64,000 bases of DNA, taken from positions 343,262 through 407,261 of the forward strand of contig NZ_ML137708.1 of NCBI RefSeq assembly GCF_004023625.1. The letters are read 5' to 3'. Positions 42,718-50,991 of the stretch are shown here, one piece after another. The notes under the pieces were generated by a model. That model did no database searches, had not been told where the DNA came from, and worked only from the letters and a program-made list of their open reading frames with translations. The position numbers and the translations under genes were made by a program. Numbering within the stretch: position 1 is the stretch's first letter; the number at the start of each line of letters is the position of its first letter. Source of the stretch: Streptomyces cavernae (GTDB taxonomy: Bacteria > Actinomycetota > Actinomycetes > Streptomycetales > Streptomycetaceae).

Positions 42718-44148
42718 TCAGGTGGGCAGGCGGAAATTGAGGTTGCGGAGCGCCGAGGGCGTGGTGCCGCTGGACTTCTCCTGGTACATGATCGACAGGT
42801 AGTGGTCCTGGGTGACCCGTGTCTCGTCGATCACGACCTCCCCGAAGGCGTTCAGCCCGGCCGCGACCCCGTCGTACAGCATCGTCCAGTCGGTGTACCC
42901 GGATGCCTTGGAGGCCCCGGCGACACGGCAGAAGGGGAAGATCGCGTACGCGTTGTCGTACTTGTCGAGGATCAGTTTCGTGCGCTGGCTGGAGTTCAGC
43001 GGTACCGGTATCTCGGTCTTCTGCCAGGTACCGGAGGAGTTCTTGCGGACGTGGAAGGCCCGGCCGTTGGCGGTGCGGTCGGCGACGTAGTTCGTGGTGC
43101 ACTGGCCGAAGCGGCCCGGCACATAGCTGATGATCGCGTGCGGGCGGCCCGCCGAGTCCGTGAACTGGCTCTCCTGGTTCATCAGCGAGTGGTCCGGGTT
43201 GAGCGGGTCCACGACCAGCCCGGAGTCGGCGACGGAGACCTTGTCGGAGCTTCCGGTGGTACCGACGACGGTGCCCGCGTTGTTGCGCCAGGTACGGCCG
43301 CGGTCGTCGGAGTAGACGTAGCCGGTGTCGTGGTTGGTGATGCCGCCGCTGCTGCACATCACGGCGCCGTTCTGCTCGCGCCAGGTGAAGAATGAGTGCA
43401 GCCGCCCGTTCCTGTCGTAGTCGATGCCGTGCAGATACATGTTGCGGGCGGTGCTGGAGCCGTGCTCGCTGGTGTAGGTGCCGGTGGAGCTGGTCCACTC
43501 ACCGAGGTTGGTCCACGATGTGCCGTCGTACTCGGCGAGGGCGTTGCGTCCGTTGCCGGAGACGGCGACGCGGTAGCTCAGCTGGAGCTTGCCCTCGGGC
43601 GTCGAGATGAACTGCGGGTAGGTGAACTGCGAGGTGAGCGTGAGTCCGTCGAGGGTGGACTGCGGTGCGCCGAAGCGGCTCGCGGTCCAGCTCAGTCCGG
43701 AGGGGTTGTCCATCAGTCCGGCCACCGACTTGACGTAGGTGAAGCCGTCGCTGTGGGAGTCCATGTTGAGGTGCAGCCGGCCGTCGACCTTGGAGACGCC
43801 CATGGAGATGACGTTGTGGGAGTCGTTGTAGCGGAGGGTGTGGCCGACCTTGACCGTGGACCAGGTGCTGGAACCGAACACGCGGCGGCCGACGACGGCG
43901 TTGCGGTCGGCGGTGTACCAGACGGCGTACTGGTAGCCCTTGTAGGTCAGCAGACCGTTCTTCTGGAACGCGTTGTTGTTGACCAGGCCGTCGTAGGAGA
44001 CGAAGTAGAGGGCCTGGGTGTCGAGTGTGGTGCTGCCGGTCAGGGTGAGCGAGGGGCCGGGGTCGGCGGCCCGTGCGATACCCGCGCCGGCACCCGGTGC
44101 CGCCACGCCGGTCAGCAGGGCGGTCGCCAGCAGGGTGCGTCTTCTCAT
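42718..44148 (-). CDS. Secreted BNR-4 beta-propeller protein (candidate rhamnosyl-glucuronate lyase type)
   Basis: This 476-residue secreted protein has a twin-arginine-like signal (MRRRTLLATALLTG and ARA). It is a BNR-4 repeat propeller with FVSYDGLVNNNAFQKNGLLTYKGYQYAVWYTAD at the start, HNVISMGVSKVDGRLHLNMDSHSDGF (a conserved His region), LHGIDYDRNGRLHSFFTWRE and DRGRTWRNNAG. BNR-4 proteins include polysaccharide lyases acting on rhamnose-glucuronate linkages (ulvan or gum arabic). Its place inside the rhamnose transport operon supports release of rhamnose from a plant polysaccharide. Activity is an inference; the fold is clear. Confidence 0.82.
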   Translation of the reverse strand: MRRRTLLATALLTGVAAPGAGAGIARAADPGPSLTLTGSTTLDTQALYFVSYDGLVNNNAFQKNGLLTYKGYQYAVWYTADRNAVVGRRVFGSSTWSTVKVGHTLRYNDSHNVISMGVSKVDGRLHLNMDSHSDGFTYVKSVAGLMDNPSGLSWTASRFGAPQSTLDGLTLTSQFTYPQFISTPEGKLQLSYRVAVSGNGRNALAEYDGTSWTNLGEWTSSTGTYTSEHGSSTARNMYLHGIDYDRNGRLHSFFTWREQNGAVMCSSGGITNHDTGYVYSDDRGRTWRNNAGTVVGTTGSSDKVSVADSGLVVDPLNPDHSLMNQESQFTDSAGRPHAIISYVPGRFGQCTTNYVADRTANGRAFHVRKNSSGTWQKTEIPVPLNSSQRTKLILDKYDNAYAIFPFCRVAGASKASGYTDWTMLYDGVAAGLNAFGEVVIDETRVTQDHYLSIMYQEKSSGTTPSALRNLNFRLPT

Positions 44149-44182
44149 GTCCGCGGCTCCTGGGACAATCGAGGGGAAGGGT

Positions 44183-44503
44183 TCAGGCGAGGTGGAACAC
44201 TTCGGTGAGCGGCTTCATGGCCTCGTCGGGCCGGGCGCCGTCCAGCGACTCGAAGAACGGCGCCATCTCCGCCTGCCAGCGGGCGTTGACGTCGGTGGCC
44301 TCCATGCCGGCCTGGGCGGCGGCGAAGTCCTCGGTCTCCAAGTAGCCGACCAGCAGGCCGTCCTCACGCAGGAAGAGCGAGTAGTTGTGCCAGCCGGTGG
44401 CCGAGAGCGCCTGAAGCATCTCCGGCCACACGGCGGCGTGCCGCTCGCGGTACTCGTCGAGGCGGTCCGCCCGGACCTTCAGCAGGAAGCACACGCGCTG
44501 CAT
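44183..44503 (-). CDS. rhaM: L-rhamnose mutarotase
   Basis: This 106-residue protein matches the L-rhamnose mutarotase (RhaM/RhaU) family: QRVCFLLKVRADRLDEYRERHAAVWPEMLQAL, GWHNYSLFLRED with the catalytic His/Tyr region, VGYLETEDFAAA, and the end EVFHL. It converts the alpha and beta pyranose forms of L-rhamnose after uptake. It lies between the transporter genes and the BNR-4 gene in one operon. Confidence 0.92.
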   Translation of the reverse strand: MQRVCFLLKVRADRLDEYRERHAAVWPEMLQALSATGWHNYSLFLREDGLLVGYLETEDFAAAQAGMEATDVNARWQAEMAPFFESLDGARPDEAMKPLTEVFHLA

Positions 44504-44597
44504 CGATGACCTTCCGAGGTACGGGAACTGTGGGGGGTGGCGAGGCTACCGGGGACTGCGCCGGTAGCCGGCAGCCGGTGGTCGAGGGCTGGCCGGA

Positions 44598-45680
44598 TCA
44601 GAAGTTGAACTGGTCGATGTTGTCCTTGTTGAACACGGTCGGCTTGCCGAGCGAGATCACGCCGTCCTTGCCGATGGTGAAGTCGCCCATGGAGCCGGCC
44701 TTGAAGGACTCGCCCTCCTTGCCGGTGATCTGCCCGGACGCCAGGGCCACGGCCGTACGCGCGGCCAGTTCGCCGAGCTTCGCCGGGTCCCACAGCTCGA
44801 ACGCGGTGACGGTGCCGTTATTGACGTACTTGCGCATGTCGTTCGGGGTGCCGAGGCCCGTCAGCTGGACCTTGCCCTTGTACTTGGAGCCGGACAGGTA
44901 CTGGGCGGCGGCCTTGATGCCGACGGTGGTCGGGGAGATGATGCCCTTCAGGTTCGGGTACTCCTGGAGCAGGCCCTGGGTCTGCTGGAAGGACTGCTGG
45001 GCGTCGTCGTTGCCGTAGGCGACCTTGACCAGCTTCATGTCCTTGTACTTCGGGTCCTTGAGCTCGTCCTTCATGAAGTCGATCCAGGTGTTCTGGTTCG
45101 TCGCGGTCTGCGCCGCGGACAGGATCGCTATCTCGCCCTTGTAGCCGATCTGCTCGGCGAGGAGCTGCACCTCGGTGCGGCCGAGGTCCTCGGCGCTGGC
45201 CTGGGAGACGAAGGCGTTGCGGCAGTCGGGCTTGGTGTCGGAGTCGTAGGTGACGACCTTGATGTCGTTCTTCATGGCCTGCTTGAGCGCGGTGCACAGG
45301 GCGCCCGGGTCCTGCGCGGACACGGCCATGGCGTCGACCTGCTGCTGGGTGAGGGTGTTGACGTAGGAGACCTGGCCGGCGGTGTCGGTGGCGCTGTTCG
45401 GGCCGACCTCCTTGTAGCTGGAGCCCAGTTCCTTCAGGGCCTTCTCGCCGCCCTTGTCGGCGGAGGTGAAGTAGGGGTTGTTGACCTGCTTGGGCAGGAA
45501 GCCGACGGTCAGGCCCTTCTTGGTGGCCGCGTTCGGGTCGGCCTTGCCGTCGGAGGCGGCGGAGCCGCTGTCGGAGGCGACGTCCTTCTTGGTGGTGCCG
45601 CCGCAGGCGGTGAGGGCGAGGGCGAGCGAGGTGGCGGCGGCGAGGGCCGCGCAGGCACGGCGGATCGATGACTTACGCAT
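44598..45680 (-). CDS. rhaS: Rhamnose ABC transporter substrate-binding lipoprotein
   Basis: This 360-residue binding protein has a lipoprotein signal ending in the lipobox LALTACGG. The mature protein is a periplasmic-binding-protein-type sugar receptor with VGFLPKQVNNPYFTSADKGGEKALKELG, DAMAVSAQDPGALCTALKQA, AAQTATNQNTWIDFM and TTVGIKAAAQYL, close to the rhamnose family (RhaS). It captures L-rhamnose for the transporter encoded just upstream. The operon order is ATPase, permease, permease, binding protein, mutarotase. Confidence 0.9.
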   Translation of the reverse strand: MRKSSIRRACAALAAATSLALALTACGGTTKKDVASDSGSAASDGKADPNAATKKGLTVGFLPKQVNNPYFTSADKGGEKALKELGSSYKEVGPNSATDTAGQVSYVNTLTQQQVDAMAVSAQDPGALCTALKQAMKNDIKVVTYDSDTKPDCRNAFVSQASAEDLGRTEVQLLAEQIGYKGEIAILSAAQTATNQNTWIDFMKDELKDPKYKDMKLVKVAYGNDDAQQSFQQTQGLLQEYPNLKGIISPTTVGIKAAAQYLSGSKYKGKVQLTGLGTPNDMRKYVNNGTVTAFELWDPAKLGELAARTAVALASGQITGKEGESFKAGSMGDFTIGKDGVISLGKPTVFNKDNIDQFNF

Positions 45681-45710
45681 GGTGGTGGGTCCTTTACGAA
45701 AGGTGGGCGG

Positions 45711-46736
45711 TTACGAGGTGGGGGCGGCGGCGGTCTTGGGGTCCGCCGGGGTCGGCGGCGGCGCGGCCCTGCGGCCCGCCCTCGCGACCGAGATCTGCCG
45801 TGCGACCCGCGGGCCGAGCACGGAGACGACGAGCAGTACGCCGGTGACGACGATCTGCGACTGTGCGGAGACGTTCACCAGGCTCATCACGTTCTGCAGC
45901 GCGCCGAGCAGGAAGACCCCCGCGATCGCGCCGCCGAGCGTGCCCTTGCCGCCGTCGAAGTCGATGCCGCCCAGCAACACGGCGGCGACGACGGACAGTT
46001 CGAGTCCGGTGGCGTTGTCGAAGCGGGCGCTGGCGTAGTGCAGGGCCCAGAAGATGCCGGTGAGCGAGGCCATCAGACCGGTCACTGTGAACAGGATCAG
46101 CTTCTGCCGCTTGACGCGGATGCCGGCGAACCGGGCGGCCTCCTCGCTCGCGCCGACCGCGAACAGCGACCGGCCGAACGGGGTGGCGTGCAGTGCCACG
46201 ACGGCGATGGCGAGCAGTACCAGGAAGGGCAGGAAGGCGTACGGGATGAAGGTGTCCCCGATGCGTCCGGCGGCGAAGTCCAGGTACTGGGTGGGGAAGT
46301 CGGTGACCGCGTCCGAGCCGAGCACGATCTGTGCGATGCCCCGGTAGGCGGCGAGGGTGCCGATGGTGACCGCGAGGGAGGGAAGTCCGAGCCGGGTGAC
46401 GAGCAGGCCGTTGATGAGCCCGCACACCACACCCAGCGCGAGACACAGCGGGATGATCGTCTCGATGGTCATGCCCTGGTTCCACAGGGCGCCCATCACG
46501 GCACCGGACAGACCGGCCGTGGAGGCGACGGACAGGTCGATCTCGCCCGCCACCACCAGCATCGTCATGGGCAGGGCGATCAGCGCGATCGGCAGGGTGT
46601 TGCCGATCAGGAACGACAGGTTGAGCGCGTTGCCGAAGCCGTCGACGGTGCCGAAGGACAGCAGGAGCACGACGATCAGGAGGGCGCCGACGACCGTGTC
46701 CCAGCGGACGGCGCGCGCGAGAGCGGAGTCAGCCAT
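45711..46736 (-). CDS. ABC sugar transporter permease (rhamnose)
   Basis: This 341-residue permease has about nine to ten transmembrane helices and the ABC-2/RbsC-like motif VLLGGIDFDGGKGTLGGAIAGV, plus LPIALIALPMTMLVVAGEIDLSVAST. It forms the membrane channel with the second permease, which overlaps its start by 8 bp (46729-46736). In other organisms the two rhamnose permeases are called RhaP and RhaQ; which is which is not decided here. Confidence 0.9.
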   Translation of the reverse strand: MADSALARAVRWDTVVGALLIVVLLLSFGTVDGFGNALNLSFLIGNTLPIALIALPMTMLVVAGEIDLSVASTAGLSGAVMGALWNQGMTIETIIPLCLALGVVCGLINGLLVTRLGLPSLAVTIGTLAAYRGIAQIVLGSDAVTDFPTQYLDFAAGRIGDTFIPYAFLPFLVLLAIAVVALHATPFGRSLFAVGASEEAARFAGIRVKRQKLILFTVTGLMASLTGIFWALHYASARFDNATGLELSVVAAVLLGGIDFDGGKGTLGGAIAGVFLLGALQNVMSLVNVSAQSQIVVTGVLLVVSVLGPRVARQISVARAGRRAAPPPTPADPKTAAAPTS

Positions 46737-47769
46737 GGCGGGCGTTCCTCTTCTTCAGGGCGGACGCCACCCGCACGGCGACGATCCGGTCGACTGCGAT
46801 GGCGAGGAGGAGCAGGATGCCGTTGATCGCGAGCACCCACACGGAGCTGACGCCGAGGGCCGGCAGCACGCTGTTGATGGATGTCAGCAGGAGCGCTCCC
46901 AACGCGGCGCCGTAGACGCTGCCGGAGCCGCCGGTGAAGACCACGCCGCCCACCACGACGGCGCTGACGACGGTGAGTTCGTAACCGTTGCCGGTGGAGG
47001 AGTCGACGTTGCCGAACCGGGCAAGGTACATCGCTCCGGCGAGGCCGGCGAGGGCGCCGCAGAAGGTGTACGCGGCGAGGATCCGCTTGCGCACCGGGAT
47101 GCCCGCCAGGCGTGCGGCCTCCGGGTTGGAGCCCAGCGCGTACAGCTCCCGTCCGCTGCCGTAGTGCTTGAGGTAGTAGGCGGTGGCGACCAGGACGGCG
47201 AGGGCGATCATGGCGAGCCAGGGCACCGCGGAGATGCCGCCGGAGCCGAAGTCCACGAATCCGCCGGGAAGATCGGCGGCGGTGATCTGGCGTGAGCCGA
47301 CCCAGATGGAGTCGATGCCGCGGATGATGTAGAGCGTGCCGAGGGTCACTACGAGTGCGGGCACCTGGCCGAGGCTGACGAGCAGTCCGTTCAGCAGGCC
47401 GCAGCCGATGCCGAGCAGGACGGCGAGCAGTACGGCCACGACGGAGTTCCCGCCGCCCTGGAGGTAGGTACCGGCGGCGAAGGCGGTGATGCCGAGCGTG
47501 GAACCGACCGACAGGTCGACGTTCCGTGTGATCACCACGAGCGACTGGCCGGTGGCGACCAGGACCAGGATGGTCGCGTTGAGCAGCAGGTCCTTGATGC
47601 CCTGTTCGGACAGGAACTCGCTGTTGCCCGCCTGGGTGATCACGATCATCGCCAGGAAGACGACCAGGATGGCGAGTTCGCGCATCTTGAAGACGCGGTC
47701 GACGAGGCGGGTGCCGCTCGACTTGGGTATGTCGGTGGCGGGAGCTGGGTTGGGAGCCGTCACGGTCAT
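46729..47769 (-). CDS. ABC sugar transporter permease (rhamnose)
   Basis: This 346-residue RbsC-like permease has [41 protein letters not shown] (the EAA-like loop contacting the ATPase) and [24 protein letters not shown]. Its ATG overlaps the ATPase stop (ATGA), so the two are translationally coupled, and its end overlaps the other permease. Together they import L-rhamnose. Confidence 0.9.
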   Translation of the reverse strand: MTVTAPNPAPATDIPKSSGTRLVDRVFKMRELAILVVFLAMIVITQAGNSEFLSEQGIKDLLLNATILVLVATGQSLVVITRNVDLSVGSTLGITAFAAGTYLQGGGNSVVAVLLAVLLGIGCGLLNGLLVSLGQVPALVVTLGTLYIIRGIDSIWVGSRQITAADLPGGFVDFGSGGISAVPWLAMIALAVLVATAYYLKHYGSGRELYALGSNPEAARLAGIPVRKRILAAYTFCGALAGLAGAMYLARFGNVDSSTGNGYELTVVSAVVVGGVVFTGGSGSVYGAALGALLLTSINSVLPALGVSSVWVLAINGILLLLAIAVDRIVAVRVASALKKRNARHG

Positions 47770-49280
47770 GCGGCCCTCCCGGTGGCGGCGGCCATCACGG
47801 TTTCCTCGGTGGCTTCGGAGCGGGGGATCTCGGCGGTGATGCGTCCCTCGTGCATCACGAGCACGCGGTCGGCCATGCCGAGGATCTCGGGCAGGTCGGA
47901 GGAGATCATCAGGACGGCCACTCCGTCGGCGGCCAACTCGCTGAGCAGCCGGTGCACTTCGGCCTTCGTGCCGACGTCGATGCCGCGGGTGGGCTCGTCG
48001 ACGATGAGCACCTTGGGGCCGGTGGCGAGCCACTTGGCGAGGACGACCTTCTGCTGGTTGCCGCCGGAGAGCGTGGACACGGCGTCGGCGATGCGCGCGT
48101 ACTTGACCTGGAGCTTGACGGCCCAGTCGAGCGAGCGGCTGCGTTCGGCGCCGCGGTCCATGAGGCCGGCCTTCACCGTCGTCCGCAGGCCGGTCAGGCC
48201 GATGTTGCGCTCGATGGACATGCTCATCACCAGGCCCTGGGCGCGTCGGTCCTCCGGGACCAGGGCGAGCCCGGCGGCCATGGCGGTGGAGGGGGCGCCG
48301 TTGGTCAGTGCCTTTCCGTCCACCTCGACCTGTCCCGCGTCCCAGCGGTCGACGCCGAAGACGGCCCGGGCGACCTCCGTACGCCCCGCCCCGACCAGAC
48401 CCGCGAGGCCCACGATCTCACCGCGCCGGACGTCGAAGGAGACATCGGTGAAGACGCCCTCGCGGGTCAGCCGCCGTACGCTCAGGGCGACCTCCCCGGC
48501 CTCGACGTCCTGCTTGGGGTAGAGCTCGTCGAGGTCGCGGCCGACCATGCGGCGCACGAGGTCGTCCTCGGTCATGCCGTCCAGCGGTTCGCTGGCGATC
48601 CAGGCACCGTCGCGCAGGGTGGTCACCCGCTGACAGATCTGGAAGATCTCCTCCAGGCGGTGTGAGATGAACAGCACCGCGGCGCCCTGCTCGCGCAGGG
48701 TGCGCACGACGCCGAAGAGGCGCGCGACCTCGCTGCCGGTCAGGGCCGCCGTCGGCTCGTCCATGATCAGGACGCGGGCGTCGAAGGAGAGCGCCTTGGC
48801 GATCTCGACGATCTGCTGGTCGGCGATGGACAGGCCGCGGGCCGGGCGGTCGGGGTCGAGTTCGACGCCGAGCCGCTGCATCAGGGCGAGGGTGGCCGCG
48901 TGGGTGGCCTTGTGGTCGATGCGGCCGAGAGCACGGCGGGGCCGGCGGCCCATGAAGATGTTCTCGGCGATCGACAGGTCCGGGAAGAGGGTCGGCTCCT
49001 GGTAGATCACCGCGATGCCCGCGTCCCGGGCGTCGCCGGGGCCGTGGAAGACAGTGGGCTCGCCGTCGAGCAGCACCAGTCCGGCGTCCGGACGGTGCAC
49101 TCCGGCGAGCGTCTTGATGAGGGTCGACTTGCCCGCGCCGTTCTCACCGGCGAGCGCGTGCACCTCGCCCGGGAACAGCTCCAGGGAGACGTCCCGCAGG
49201 GCGCGCACCGCGCCGAAGGATTTCGAGATGTCCTTCAGGGCGAGCACAGAGGCCGGGCCCGGATCGGACGGGAGGGTCAT
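47766..49280 (-). CDS. Sugar ABC transporter ATP-binding protein (rhamnose)
   Basis: This 504-residue ATPase is duplicated, with two nucleotide-binding domains as in RbsA/XylG-type sugar importers. The first has Walker [37 protein letters not shown] signature and MDEPTAAL Walker B. The second has GLVGAGRTE (degenerate Walker A), the signature [15 protein letters not shown] and [11 protein letters not shown]. The ATG at 49280 follows GAGGAG; 12 codons of upstream open frame are not needed. It is the first gene of the leftward rhamnose operon and drives rhamnose uptake. Confidence 0.92.
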   Translation of the reverse strand: MTLPSDPGPASVLALKDISKSFGAVRALRDVSLELFPGEVHALAGENGAGKSTLIKTLAGVHRPDAGLVLLDGEPTVFHGPGDARDAGIAVIYQEPTLFPDLSIAENIFMGRRPRRALGRIDHKATHAATLALMQRLGVELDPDRPARGLSIADQQIVEIAKALSFDARVLIMDEPTAALTGSEVARLFGVVRTLREQGAAVLFISHRLEEIFQICQRVTTLRDGAWIASEPLDGMTEDDLVRRMVGRDLDELYPKQDVEAGEVALSVRRLTREGVFTDVSFDVRRGEIVGLAGLVGAGRTEVARAVFGVDRWDAGQVEVDGKALTNGAPSTAMAAGLALVPEDRRAQGLVMSMSIERNIGLTGLRTTVKAGLMDRGAERSRSLDWAVKLQVKYARIADAVSTLSGGNQQKVVLAKWLATGPKVLIVDEPTRGIDVGTKAEVHRLLSELAADGVAVLMISSDLPEILGMADRVLVMHEGRITAEIPRSEATEETVMAAATGRAA

Positions 49281-49323
49281 GAGGGCTCCTCGACGACGCG
49301 TGCGGGGCGGCCTCACTGCGTCG

Positions 49324-49512
49324 TGAAAGGTTTCAACTTGGTTGCCGGGACGTTAGACACGCGCCGCTGGCCCCGTCAATGGGCCGGGCGCCGAAATCTT
49401 TCGATCGTTCTCCGATAGTTGGCGGTCACAACCTGGTCACGAAAGGAAGGCCACGCCTGAGGGGTTGACAGCCCCCGGGGACGCTCATAGCTTCGCTCCC
49501 TGAATCGTTTCA
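49324..49512. promoter_or_regulatory. Divergent promoter region with LacI-type operators (rhamnose)
   Basis: Palindromes of GAAA/TTTC type in the rhaI-transporter gap: TGAAAGGTTTCA (49324-49335), CGAAATCTTTCG (49392-49403) and TGAATCGTTTCA (49501-49512). They fit the LacI-family half-site. One lies near each start, so the regulator at 41622 may control both operons. Confidence 0.55.
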
Positions 49513-49549
49513 TTATCCGTTTCAGTGTCTACGTCGTAGGAGCCCCGAA

Positions 49550-50710
49550 GTGACCGAGCTCGCCGCGGTGAAGGCCGCCCTCAAGACACAGGCCGTCGAG
49601 ACGCCGTCGTGGGCGTACGGGAACTCGGGGACCCGGTTCAAGGTGTTCGCTCAGCGCGGCGTACCCCGGACACCTCAGGAGAAGCTGGACGACGCGGCGC
49701 AGGTGCACGCCTTCACGGGTGTCGCGCCGACGGTGGCGCTGCACATCCCCTGGGACAAGGTCGACGACTACGCGGCGCTGGCGAAGCACGCCGAGGACCG
49801 CGGCGTGAAGCTCGGCGCGATCAATTCCAACACCTTCCAGGACGACGACTACAAGCTGGGCAGCATCTGTCACCCCGAGGCGGCGGTGCGGCGCAAGGCG
49901 CTCGACCATCTGCTGGAGTGCGTCGACATCATGGACGCCACGGGCTCGCGCGATCTGAAGCTGTGGTTCGCCGACGGTACGAACTACCCCGGTCAGGACG
50001 ACATCCATGCCCGGCAGGACCGGCTGGCCGAGGGGCTGGCCGAGGTGTACGAGCGGCTCGGTGACGGGCAGCGGATGCTGCTGGAGTACAAGTTCTTCGA
50101 GCCCGCCTTCTACACCACGGACGTCCCGGACTGGGGCACGGCCTACGCGCACTGCCTCAAGCTGGGCGAGAAGGCACAGGTAGTGGTCGACACCGGGCAC
50201 CACGCGCCGGGGACCAACATCGAGTTCATCGTCGCCACGCTGCTCAGGGAGGGCAAGCTCGGCGGCTTCGACTTCAACTCGCGCTTCTACGCCGACGACG
50301 ACCTGATGGTGGGGGCGGCCGACCCGTTCCAGCTGTTCCGGATCATGTACGAGGTGGTACGGGGCGGCGGGTTCACCCCTGACGTCGCCTTCATGCTCGA
50401 CCAGTGCCACAACATCGAGGCCAAGATCCCGGCGATCATCCGTTCGGTGATGAACGTCCAGGAGGCGACCGCGAAGGCTCTCCTCGTGGACAGTGACTCC
50501 CTGGCCTCCGCCCAGCGTTCCGGAGACGTGCTGGAGGCCAACGCGGTGCTCATGGACGCGTACAACACCGACGTTCGGCCGCTGCTTCGTGAGGTTCGGG
50601 AGGAGCTGGGGCTCGACCCCGACCCGATCGCCGCGTACCGGCGGTCCGGCTGGGCGGAGAAGATCGTGGAGGAGCGGGTCGGCGGGGAGCAGGCCGGGTG
50701 GGGTGCGTAG
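49550..50710 (+). CDS. rhaI: L-rhamnose isomerase
   Basis: This 386-residue enzyme is the actinobacterial/rhizobial-type L-rhamnose isomerase (xylose isomerase-like TIM barrel). Metal- and substrate-binding regions are visible: [24 protein letters not shown], [46 protein letters not shown] and [14 protein letters not shown]. It converts L-rhamnose to L-rhamnulose, the first step after uptake. The GTG start has TAGGAG upstream. It is the first gene of the rightward catabolic operon. Confidence 0.92.
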   Translation: MTELAAVKAALKTQAVETPSWAYGNSGTRFKVFAQRGVPRTPQEKLDDAAQVHAFTGVAPTVALHIPWDKVDDYAALAKHAEDRGVKLGAINSNTFQDDDYKLGSICHPEAAVRRKALDHLLECVDIMDATGSRDLKLWFADGTNYPGQDDIHARQDRLAEGLAEVYERLGDGQRMLLEYKFFEPAFYTTDVPDWGTAYAHCLKLGEKAQVVVDTGHHAPGTNIEFIVATLLREGKLGGFDFNSRFYADDDLMVGAADPFQLFRIMYEVVRGGGFTPDVAFMLDQCHNIEAKIPAIIRSVMNVQEATAKALLVDSDSLASAQRSGDVLEANAVLMDAYNTDVRPLLREVREELGLDPDPIAAYRRSGWAEKIVEERVGGEQAGWGA

Positions 50711-50738
50711 CGCTGCGCTCGCGTCGGCCGGGGGTTGC

Positions 50739-50864
50739 TGAGCCTCGGCGAATGCCCCGGCTCACGGTCCCCCGAGCCACTGAGCCTCCGTGCATGCCCC
50801 GGCTCACGGTCCCCCGAGCCACTGAGCCTCGGCGAATGCCCCGGCTCACGGTCCCCCGAGCCGC
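50739..50864. repeat. 42-bp tandem repeat x3
   Basis: Three units of TGAGCCTCGGCGAATGCCCC... ending CCCCCGAGCCAC, between rhaI and the aldolase gene. The repeats are nearly identical, so they arose recently. Confidence 0.92.
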
Positions 50865-50933
50865 TGCTTCTCGTCTGCCCTCCCCGGCCGGTCGCAGACC
50901 GCGGCCCCCTGTGGGCTGGTCGCGCAGTTCCTC

Positions 50934-50951
50934 GCGCCCCTGAAGGGGCGC
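50934..50951 (+). terminator. Short GC-rich hairpin before the aldolase gene
   Basis: GCGCCCC-TGAA-GGGGCGC. The preceding segment (GGGCTGGTCGCGCAGTTCCT) plus this hairpin is a sequence commonly seen between Streptomyces genes. It may be a weak terminator or processing site inside the rhamnose operon. Confidence 0.55.
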
Positions 50952-50991
50952 ACCGACCTTCGGTAAACACTTCAGGTAAGGACTCACACCC

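Noticed and set aside
50739..50864. Three 42-bp repeats considered as a CRISPR array
   Set aside because: Units are adjacent with no unique spacers, and no cas gene is near; it is a simple tandem repeat. The same applies to the 25-bp and 34-bp arrays.
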